A stretch of DNA of 23,255 nucleotides from a virus, in the IMG/VR virus record IMGVR_UViG_3300013101_001724, positions 1 through 23,255 of that record; one strand, given 5' to 3'. Made by a program: the position numbers and the translations under genes. Of this stretch, positions 1-7,055 are shown one piece after another. The notes under the pieces were generated by a model. It did no database searches. It saw nothing but the letters and a program-made list of their open reading frames with translations, and was not told where the DNA came from. Every line of letters begins with the position of its first letter. Position 1 is the stretch's first letter.

Positions 1-2985
1 ACGGACTATTGGTTTGAGAATGGAACTGCAACTCCTATAAACGTTGGCTCCTCGGGCTGGACAGACACGGGGACCCCCCTTAACTTCTCAGTGACCGACC
101 CTGGCGACTATCTTATTTTATTCTCCGCTGAGATTAGAGGCGGTATTGAGGGCCGGGGCAGGTTCGAGCTCGATGGTAGTAATAGTGGTTTGTTGACGCA
201 GTCCGAGACAGGTAGTTCCCAGTACTGCCCCGCCCCAGGCGCGGTGATCCGGACCTTGTCCGCAGGTGCTCACACTGTTCAGTTCCAGATGAGTGTTAAT
301 ACTGCTTTCTTGGCCACCGGCGACGCTCGCCGTATTCGTATGTGCGTGGTTAGAGCCGCCTCCTTCGATCAGATTAAGGGAGTGCAGTCGGACGTAGACC
401 AGTCTACGAGCTCTGCTAATTTCTCTGTACTTACTGACTATACGCAGACGTACACCCCTAACCAAACAGAGCAGGTGGTGATAATAGGTTCCGCGGGACA
501 TTTTTCATCCATCGACAACGCTTCCGCATCTTATAGAATCACTAACGTCACTGAGGGTGAGAATTACGTAGAAGATTCAGGACAGCGCGTTTACAATGCT
601 ACCGGAGTGTCCGACGACACGTTAAACAGATCTACCATGATGTTCCACATCCTTGACGGTGTTGACTCCGCCAGAGAATTCCAGTTACAGTTCCGTAATC
701 CGTCCGACGGTAACTCTACCACGAACACAGACGGATCGTTAATCCTATGGGGTCTTTCCCTACCGGCTGCTACGCCAGACGTTCCTATTACCACCATTGA
801 TAGCAATGTAGTCACCACACACTCCGTTTCTGCAGATGAGATAGAGGCCCTCAACCTGTTGACAGTATCAGGCGTCCCGGTTATGCACCAGCTCCCAGAC
901 CCGGCCAAATTCAACACTGTAGTCATTACCGGCTCTTTGACAGCGACCGAAGATGCAGTTGTTACCTTCGGCGATGCTTCCGTTACAGGAACAGTCACCG
1001 TCGGCGGGACATCTACCTTCGGAGACGATGCTACATTCGAAGAGTTAGCTATCTTTGAGCCCTTCCTCGACGACGTTTCCGGTACAACTATTAGCGGCGG
1101 TACCGTGACTGCGCAGACAGTCGTAGCGGATACTGTGGACGCTGGTCAGATAGACGCGGAGACTGGACTTACTGTATCCGGTCAGACGGTAGCTACGGGT
1201 ACTACAGTGGCGTCTATCAACGATCTCCAGGGCGCTGTGACCATCGCAGGAGCCGGAGCAGTTGTTGTAACAGAAGAGGGTCAGATAATTGTAGTAAGTG
1301 GTACAGGTGCAGGAGGAGGAGGAGGCGGGGGAGGTGCTCCGTGCTATACTCACGAGCAGCTCTCCGCCCAGACCACTTGGACTATAGAACATAACTTTGA
1401 CTCAGACGTCGTTAACTACATTGTATTCGACGGTTCTGACTCCCAGATCTATCCAGACTCTTTCTCGATGACGGATAGTAATAATGCTGAGCTCACCTTT
1501 GTTATTGCTCAGGATGGTAAGGCCGCCATATGGCCATGTGTCGCTTCGAGCGGAGTCACTACTCTCCAGGAGGCTTACGATAACGGTGATGGTACGATCA
1601 CTACCACCAGCGGTAAGCCTGTTGTTATATCAGGGGTCGGAGAGTTCGTTGCTGTCACAGGAACCTTTACCGAAGGTCTGACGGTAGGCGAAGGCTCAAC
1701 CCACATAGACAGTGCCAGTCTGACCACAGGTTCTGGTATCTTCACCGACCAGCTAACCGTGTCCGGTATTGCTGTGGATATTGGAGGTGGGGGAGGTTCT
1801 TCCTTCGACCCCTCCCTGGACCAGACTATCACCGGCGACTGGGACTTCACAGAATCTCTGACGATCTCTGGTGTCCCCGTGTCTACTGGTACCGGCGGTG
1901 GAGGCTCAGCCCTCACCGTTAAGGAAGCTGATGGTGATCCCACTGTCACTAACGTAGACACTATCGTTGTTACTAACGGTACGTTGACTGACGACGGCAG
2001 TGGCCAGATTACAATTGATACAGGCGGCTCAGGTGGATCAGGAGGTTTAGGCCAGGTAGCGGCATCTGGAACTCTATGGATGCCCGAAATCGCTCCAGCC
2101 AGTGGAACAGTATACGACGATGAGTTTGTTGAAGGTGAAGCAGCCTACGGGGCTGGTAGTATTTGGACTCTGTGGGACCCAGGCACTAATCTCCATACCC
2201 TTGAAAATGATGAAGCCGGCCTTTATATGCGAAACTCTAACGCCACGGGGGAGTGGTTGGGTATATTCCAAGACGTCCCCCCTGACGGCGCAACGGGTAG
2301 GTGGGTCGCATGGGCATACGTTTCGATGTCTGCCGCCGCAGATCTATCTTCCGGTTACCGTAAAGTGGGTTTTGCCATTTTCGATAATGCATCAGGTGCC
2401 CCCACCACTACAGATTTCCAGTTCTTAGGACTCACCAGTTCCCCCAATAATGATTGGGCGATCGAAAGAGGAAATTACACAGGCTATACAGATACGACCC
2501 CCTCTTCCGCCGATTTCGACAAAGCCACCACTAACGGTCTCCATCTTAATGGTGTCTTTTTGAGAGTCATTAAGACCAATGACGGCGTGTCCAACCACGT
2601 CTGGGAGATGGCTTACTCTTTTGATGGTGTAGGTTGGAAGTCTATGAACGCCTCAGACCCCGGTTACGATGTTGCACAGGTAGGTATTGTCTGTGTCAAC
2701 GGTGCGGGAACTACTCTATACAGATACGGTGCTAAGTTCTTTCGAATAGACAATAGGTATAATGGCGCCGGCATGCGTGTACATCCTATGATGGGAAATT
2801 ATTTAGATCCTACCGGAGGAGGCGGTTCTTCTTTCGACCCAGCGGCAGACCAGACTATCACTGGCGACTGGGATTTCTCTAACTCCCTCACCGTCTCAGG
2901 TGTCCCAGTTTCTACGGGCACCGGAGCCGGCTCTTCTATAGATGAGACACAAGTGGCCTTTATTAGTCAGGTCTTCGGAGGTTAA
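1..2985 (+). CDS. Modular tail fibre/adhesin protein, 5'-partial
   Basis: The frame is open from base 1, so the gene starts left of the window; the GTG at 91 lies inside a beta domain and is not a credible start. Visible modules in order: a jelly-roll-like pair (about 1-780) matching domains two and three of the protein at 7056-9623; linkers; a polyglycine hinge (about 1300-1340); a YTH module (1342-1533); a TLQEAYDNGDGTI module (about 1564); a linker with TITGDWDF (about 1822-1893); a GDPTV...DDGSG module (about 1909-2028); a ConA-like beta domain (about 2041-2820); and a second TITGDWDF plus linker. It ends in a short tail with stop TAA at 2983-2985. The low-complexity linkers and beta modules are typical of phage tail fibres. 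I infer a virion surface protein that binds host glycans or other receptors; the exact structural position is not shown. Confidence 0.8.
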   Translation, partial: TDYWFENGTATPINVGSSGWTDTGTPLNFSVTDPGDYLILFSAEIRGGIEGRGRFELDGSNSGLLTQSETGSSQYCPAPGAVIRTLSAGAHTVQFQMSVNTAFLATGDARRIRMCVVRAASFDQIKGVQSDVDQSTSSANFSVLTDYTQTYTPNQTEQVVIIGSAGHFSSIDNASASYRITNVTEGENYVEDSGQRVYNATGVSDDTLNRSTMMFHILDGVDSAREFQLQFRNPSDGNSTTNTDGSLILWGLSLPAATPDVPITTIDSNVVTTHSVSADEIEALNLLTVSGVPVMHQLPDPAKFNTVVITGSLTATEDAVVTFGDASVTGTVTVGGTSTFGDDATFEELAIFEPFLDDVSGTTISGGTVTAQTVVADTVDAGQIDAETGLTVSGQTVATGTTVASINDLQGAVTIAGAGAVVVTEEGQIIVVSGTGAGGGGGGGGAPCYTHEQLSAQTTWTIEHNFDSDVVNYIVFDGSDSQIYPDSFSMTDSNNAELTFVIAQDGKAAIWPCVASSGVTTLQEAYDNGDGTITTTSGKPVVISGVGEFVAVTGTFTEGLTVGEGSTHIDSASLTTGSGIFTDQLTVSGIAVDIGGGGGSSFDPSLDQTITGDWDFTESLTISGVPVSTGTGGGGSALTVKEADGDPTVTNVDTIVVTNGTLTDDGSGQITIDTGGSGGSGGLGQVAASGTLWMPEIAPASGTVYDDEFVEGEAAYGAGSIWTLWDPGTNLHTLENDEAGLYMRNSNATGEWLGIFQDVPPDGATGRWVAWAYVSMSAAADLSSGYRKVGFAIFDNASGAPTTTDFQFLGLTSSPNNDWAIERGNYTGYTDTTPSSADFDKATTNGLHLNGVFLRVIKTNDGVSNHVWEMAYSFDGVGWKSMNASDPGYDVAQVGIVCVNGAGTTLYRYGAKFFRIDNRYNGAGMRVHPMMGNYLDPTGGGGSSFDPAADQTITGDWDFSNSLTVSGVPVSTGTGAGSSIDETQVAFISQVFGG
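1342..1533 (+). repeat. YTH-type beta module, copy 1
   Basis: About 64 residues with 'CYTHEQ...TTWTIEHN', 'VNYIVFD' and a closing beta strand; paired with the copy at 6256-6450. Modules beginning 'Y(T/S)H.Q....TW.I.HN' are widespread in tail fibres of marine and T4-like phages. Confidence 0.7.
2041..2820 (+). repeat. ConA-like domain, copy 1 of 3
   Basis: About 260 residues beginning near GLGQVAASGT and ending YLDPTGGGG. It shares with copy 2 the landmarks APASGT(V/I)YDDEFVEG, the W-x-x-WDPG strand, 'TTDF.F.G', 'NGVFLR', 'YS(F/Y)DG.GWKS', 'GIVC' and 'YGA(K/R)FFRID'. This is a protein-level duplication across gene borders. Confidence 0.8.
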
Positions 2986-2993
2986 GGAGAACA

Positions 2994-5900
2994 ATGTCAG
3001 AGCATAATGCTAACATTAATGCGAGCGGTACAGTTACGGCACCTCTCGGGGTGTTCGATAACCTAACGGTGGGTGATACCTTCACCACTGCTACAGGTGT
3101 CTTTACCGAGTCTCTGACCATCTCCGGAATTCCTGTTGACATTGCAGGCGGCGGGAGCGGCGGCGCAGCGCTCACAGTTAGAACTACGGACAGTAATCCC
3201 ACAGTAGCTGACGTAGATACCATCGTAGTCACGGCAGGCACGCTGGTTGATGATGGCTCTGGACAAGTAACTATTGATACAGGAGGTTCTGGCGGGGGAA
3301 GCTCACTCACGGTGCAGGAACAGGACGGAAATCCTACCGTAACCGGCGTGAACACGATAAAGGTTACCGATGGCTCTCTCATCGACGAGGGTAATGGTGT
3401 TATCAGCCTTACTACGACCAGCGGATCCTCTTCAAGCGGCGGAATCGGTCAGATCCCCGCCTCGGGAACTAAGTGGGACCCTTTCCTGGCCCCAGCTTCT
3501 GGTACCATATATGACGATGAGTTCGTAGAAGGCACTGTCATTTCCGGCTCGGAGGCTTGGGGAGGTTGGACCGTCTGGGACCCAGGCAGCACCGCTATAA
3601 CGATAGAAACCTTCCCGCAGGGCGGCGGACTCCACATGCGAAAGACTAACACGTCCGACGACATCGAGTTCATGGGTATTTACAAGCCTATCCCCACTGA
3701 GTCTAAATGGGAAGCTGTGACCTACGTCCATTTAGGCGCGACCGCTTCGCTCGCCGGCGCTGACTCTATGCACATAGGCTTTGCTTTCTTCGAAGACGCC
3801 GCCGGTAATCCCTCCACCACTGACTTTATATTCCAGGGAATAGTTATGGACTCTGGTGGGTATTCGGTACAGCGCGCTCTTTTCTCGGACTACGCCGACG
3901 ATACTCCTGCCAGTACCAGTATTGATACCGATGGGGGCAATGTTAGCCCTAATGGCGTTTTCCTAAGAGCCGTCGCCCGAGATGCCGGTAACAGTGCCTT
4001 TGATCTTTCCTATTCGTACGACGGGTTTGGTTGGAAGTCGTTCCCTTTCTATACATTCCCATTCACCGTGAGCGAGATTGGTATTGTTTGCAGTAATGCG
4101 CTAACTACCAGTCTGATGAACTACGGTGCCAGATTCTTCCGCATCGACCCGCACTTTGCAGGGACCGGCCGACGCGCTTTCCCTGTATTGGGTAACTATT
4201 TAGATCCCACGGGTGGTGGGGGCGGTACCGCTGACCCGCTGGAGTTAGCAAGCATAAGTGCTACCGAATCACTTACTATCTCCGGAGTGCCTGTTTCCAC
4301 CGGCACTGCTGGTGGATCTTTCCTAACTGTTCAAGATCAGGGCGGTAATGTAATTGTAAATGACGTTGATACTATTAAGGTTACCGATTACACCCTTACT
4401 GACGACGGCGGCGGCACTGTAAGTATTGCTACGGGCGGAAGTTTCTCTACCATCACCGCCGCATCCGGCTCTGGTCGTTGGGACCCCCTCATGCCTCCGG
4501 CAGTTGCAGACTCTTCCGGACTCGATGATGAGTTTGAGGGCACACTGGACATCTCCACTAAGTGGACGGTATTTGATCCTGACGCGGCCTTATCCTCACC
4601 ACCTCACACTAATGGCCCTCCTAAGAGGATGACCCTGGATTTCGGAACTAACCAGTATGATATCGTAGGAATCACCCAGCCTTATTCCGAGACAGACGGG
4701 GATATCCACCTCGTCACTCACGTGATGCCGCAGCACAGTAACCAGCTGTGGTCCGGGGATTACAACCACGACCACTGGGCCGGTATGTTCCTGATTCAGG
4801 ATACAGGTGCTCCGACTACCACTAATATTCTCTTCTTCGGCATCAATATGTTTTCCGGCCCCGCTGCACTGGACGAGGTCCGCTGGGACCTGGGATGCTG
4901 GGAGTTTGATGATCGCGAGGACACTACCCCCTCTAAGAAGGAGATTAGCCAGACCACCAGCGACCATGCTTTTGCAGGCGGTACATTCCTACGTCTTAAG
5001 TGGGACGGTACTAACAATGCTATCCGTGCGGATTGGTCTAAGGATGGACGAGGCTGGAACACATTCGCTGACATAGACATAGACACCGATACGACCATGA
5101 CTTCTTTCAATGCGGTCGGTCTTTGCGGCTCCCGCCGCGACGGTTTCATGGACAGGGTGGAGTTCTCTTTCTTCCGAGCCGACTCCTCTGGTAATATCCA
5201 CGGCATTGGAGAACCGATGCCTGCGGGAGAACTGGGCGCTGTACCAGAATCTCTATCTACTATTAGTGGATCTTTTTCTGAGTCCCTTACTATCTCAGGT
5301 GTCCCTGTATCAACTGGTACTGGAGGCGGTGCAGGCACACTGCAGGACGCCTACGATGGCGGTGATGGTACTATAGCAGTCACCCCGGGTAAGCCTTTTC
5401 ACATTACCGGTGAGGAATACGATGGTGATCTCGAGTTCGAGGTCACGGGCAGTGGTAAATTTAGTGAGTCTCTCCAGGTGGGAAGCGGTACTGTATTTAT
5501 TGACGGGGATAAGATACAAACACCTCTTCTTTTCGTTGACGGTACTCAAATCAGCACTGACAATGTTGTACCGGTTAATGGGTTTACTGGAGCCACGGTT
5601 AAGATTACCAGCAACCAGACGGTTGCTGATGTGACCAACCATATTATCGCCTGGGATACGGTGACTCAGGATACGGGAGGTTGGGTTGATCTCGGGGCCG
5701 ACAATACCATCATCACTGTTCCCGAAGGTCAAGGAATCACCCATGTCCGGGCACATTTGTATGTTAACTGGGAGACATCGTCTACCGCGACAAGAAGATT
5801 AGTTCAGATTCAGTTGAATGGTAGCAATGTCATCGACGGTGTTCTTCACAGAAATTCTATTCTCGCGTCAGACGTCGCAGGCGGACCGCATCACCACGTA

Positions 5901-6986
5901 ACTACGAAGGTATTTGCGGTTGCACCGGGCGATACCCTCAGCACTGCCGTCTGGCACCAACACGGTTCCGATTTGGATATCCAAGACGCCACTGCCAATT
6001 CGGCTACTTGGTTTTGCGTGGAGCAGGCTAATCCGGTAGCGATCAGCGGTACAAACTTTACTTCTATCAGTGGTTCTTTCGCAGAGTCTCTGACGATCTC
6101 CGGAGTACCTGTTTCCACCGGAACTGGTGGTGGAATTGCTGAGATCCCCGACCCGCTGACAGTGGCTTCGGGTATCTTTACAGACTCCCTCACCGTCTCC
6201 GGTGTGCCAGTAAACATTGAGCCGGCCGCTGAACCTACCACGATCAGTGGTATCTATTCTCACGTCCAGTCGGTCGCAGCCGACACCTGGACTATCACTC
6301 ACAACTTGGACACCGACAAGGTTAACTATATTGTACTGGACGACGCGGGTAGTCAGGTCCAGTCAGATGACTTCACCATCAACAGCACTGATGAGGTGCA
6401 GATCGGATTCGTGAACCCGCGCACAGGTGTCGCTAATATCTTCGCAGGTATAGACGACGCAGTAGTTGGCGGAGGAGGCGCAGGTGGGGGTGGAGGGGCC
6501 CTGGAGTTCATCGGGTCTTACACTTCCGGAGGGACCGACATTGCGGTGGAACTACCTGCAGGGTATCGAACCTTTGAATTACACATGGTTGATTTTGAAA
6601 ATACTGAAGTGGCCACTGAGGCCCTTCAGGTGCGACAGAAGACGGTGGCTACTGCCAGCTATACCACCTCTATGGATACGGAATCTACGTTGACGACTGT
6701 CCGGAGTAACAGCGCCGCTCTCGGTACAGCAGCCGCAGATGAAGTCAATTCTGGGTCCTACCAGACAGCTTCCCGTGTGTATCTTGTCGGAGTATCTGAT
6801 TCCACATACAGAATGGGTGTTGACGCTGATCAAAAGTACAATGGTATTCTTAAGATCCAGCAGATGGGTACCGCGTCTAACTACCCCTCTTGGACATGGG
6901 AAGCAGCTTACTTCGCCGACGACGATCGTTACACCCAGATACAGGGCGCAGCACTGCGCTATGAAAAATCAGACTTACTGGACTGA
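2994..6986 (+). CDS. Modular tail fibre/adhesin protein, C-terminus probably frameshifted
   Basis: ATG at 2994 follows AAGGAG (2984-2989) and lies 8 bases after the preceding stop. Modules in order: an N-terminal ANINASGT signature; linker; two GNPTV...DDGSG modules (about 3168-3416); a ConA-like domain (residues about 149-411); linker and a third GNPTV-like module; a second ConA-like domain (about 484-748); a TLQDAYDGGDGTI module; a C1q-like beta domain (about 863-1013); a YTH module (about 1088-1153); a glycine hinge; and a C-terminal beta domain of the kind that ends many phage fibres. The annotated frame stops at 6984-6986 after 1330 residues, but the expected end of that last domain continues in the -1 frame to the TAA at 7049-7051. 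The intended product is therefore probably about 1352 residues. Inferred role: tail fibre or adhesin, with the last domain as the distal tip. Confidence 0.8.
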   Translation: MSEHNANINASGTVTAPLGVFDNLTVGDTFTTATGVFTESLTISGIPVDIAGGGSGGAALTVRTTDSNPTVADVDTIVVTAGTLVDDGSGQVTIDTGGSGGGSSLTVQEQDGNPTVTGVNTIKVTDGSLIDEGNGVISLTTTSGSSSSGGIGQIPASGTKWDPFLAPASGTIYDDEFVEGTVISGSEAWGGWTVWDPGSTAITIETFPQGGGLHMRKTNTSDDIEFMGIYKPIPTESKWEAVTYVHLGATASLAGADSMHIGFAFFEDAAGNPSTTDFIFQGIVMDSGGYSVQRALFSDYADDTPASTSIDTDGGNVSPNGVFLRAVARDAGNSAFDLSYSYDGFGWKSFPFYTFPFTVSEIGIVCSNALTTSLMNYGARFFRIDPHFAGTGRRAFPVLGNYLDPTGGGGGTADPLELASISATESLTISGVPVSTGTAGGSFLTVQDQGGNVIVNDVDTIKVTDYTLTDDGGGTVSIATGGSFSTITAASGSGRWDPLMPPAVADSSGLDDEFEGTLDISTKWTVFDPDAALSSPPHTNGPPKRMTLDFGTNQYDIVGITQPYSETDGDIHLVTHVMPQHSNQLWSGDYNHDHWAGMFLIQDTGAPTTTNILFFGINMFSGPAALDEVRWDLGCWEFDDREDTTPSKKEISQTTSDHAFAGGTFLRLKWDGTNNAIRADWSKDGRGWNTFADIDIDTDTTMTSFNAVGLCGSRRDGFMDRVEFSFFRADSSGNIHGIGEPMPAGELGAVPESLSTISGSFSESLTISGVPVSTGTGGGAGTLQDAYDGGDGTIAVTPGKPFHITGEEYDGDLEFEVTGSGKFSESLQVGSGTVFIDGDKIQTPLLFVDGTQISTDNVVPVNGFTGATVKITSNQTVADVTNHIIAWDTVTQDTGGWVDLGADNTIITVPEGQGITHVRAHLYVNWETSSTATRRLVQIQLNGSNVIDGVLHRNSILASDVAGGPHHHVTTKVFAVAPGDTLSTAVWHQHGSDLDIQDATANSATWFCVEQANPVAISGTNFTSISGSFAESLTISGVPVSTGTGGGIAEIPDPLTVASGIFTDSLTVSGVPVNIEPAAEPTTISGIYSHVQSVAADTWTITHNLDTDKVNYIVLDDAGSQVQSDDFTINSTDEVQIGFVNPRTGVANIFAGIDDAVVGGGGAGGGGGALEFIGSYTSGGTDIAVELPAGYRTFELHMVDFENTEVATEALQVRQKTVATASYTTSMDTESTLTTVRSNSAALGTAAADEVNSGSYQTASRVYLVGVSDSTYRMGVDADQKYNGILKIQQMGTASNYPSWTWEAAYFADDDRYTQIQGAALRYEKSDLLD
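3438..4224 (+). repeat. ConA-like domain, copy 2 of 3
   Basis: Closest relative of copy 1, with the same order of landmarks from GIGQIPASGT to YLDPTGGGG, but clearly diverged in DNA. The glycine run at the end acts as a hinge to the next module. Confidence 0.8.
4443..5235 (+). repeat. ConA-like domain, copy 3 of 3 (divergent)
   Basis: Keeps 'DDEFEG', 'W.VFDPD', 'APTTTNILFFGI', 'GGTFLRLKW', 'WSKDGRGWNTF' and 'FSFFRAD' in the same order as copies 1 and 2, but has diverged more and lacks the YLDPTGGGG end. It sits directly after a GNPTV-like module, as copies 1 and 2 do. Confidence 0.7.
5581..6030 (+). repeat. C1q-like beta domain, copy 1
   Basis: Contains 'GGWVDLGADNTIITVPEG', 'VRAHLYVNWE', 'TRRLVQIQLNGS' and 'VAPGDTLSTAVW', the order of strands seen in C1q/TNF-like jelly rolls of phage fibres. 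Matches the domain at 8970-9418. Confidence 0.65.
6256..6450 (+). repeat. YTH-type beta module, copy 2
   Basis: Reads 'YSHVQ...DTWTITHN', 'VNYIVLDDAGSQVQSD' and ends before a glycine hinge, as copy 1 begins after one. The module is therefore present in two adjacent fibre genes with a different order relative to the hinge. Confidence 0.7.
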
Positions 6987-7051
6987 GGTTCGAGCAGAAT
7001 GCCGGCGGAACTTTTGAAGGAACAGTATACCTATATGGATACCCGGAGTAA
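6965..7051 (+). pseudogene. Displaced C-terminal tail of the 2994-6986 fibre gene (-1 frame)
   Basis: After the A-run at 6964-6968 the -1 frame reads KIRLTGLRF, then a glycine-rich turn, then TVYLYGYPE, and stops at 7049-7051, four bases before the next ATG. Phage fibre and tail-tip beta domains commonly finish with a '(T)G(I/L)RF ... GTxxLYG' pattern, so this stretch looks like the missing last strands of the upstream protein. A single extra A in the run (five to six) would join the frames. The frame-0 stop at 6986 would otherwise leave a 69-base untranslated gap in a region where genes elsewhere nearly touch. Possible causes: a sequencing or assembly homopolymer error, a real mutation, or ribosome slippage at AAA. 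Confidence 0.7.
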
Positions 7052-7055
7052 ATAA

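Noticed and set aside
91-93. GTG at 91 as start of the first gene
   Set aside because: The frame is open to base 1 and the sequence before 91 completes a beta domain also present in the 7056-9623 protein, so the true start is upstream of the window.
4796-5338. Long minus-strand open frame, and similar minus-strand frames over the fibre genes
   Set aside because: They are antisense to strongly supported genes, rich in Pro/Ser/Arg as mirror frames of Gly/Thr/Ser coding sequence, and lack a family resemblance.
6963-6969. Classical programmed -1 frameshift heptamer
   Set aside because: The phase is wrong for a two-tRNA slippery heptamer; only single-tRNA slippage on AAA is possible, so an indel in the A run is more likely.
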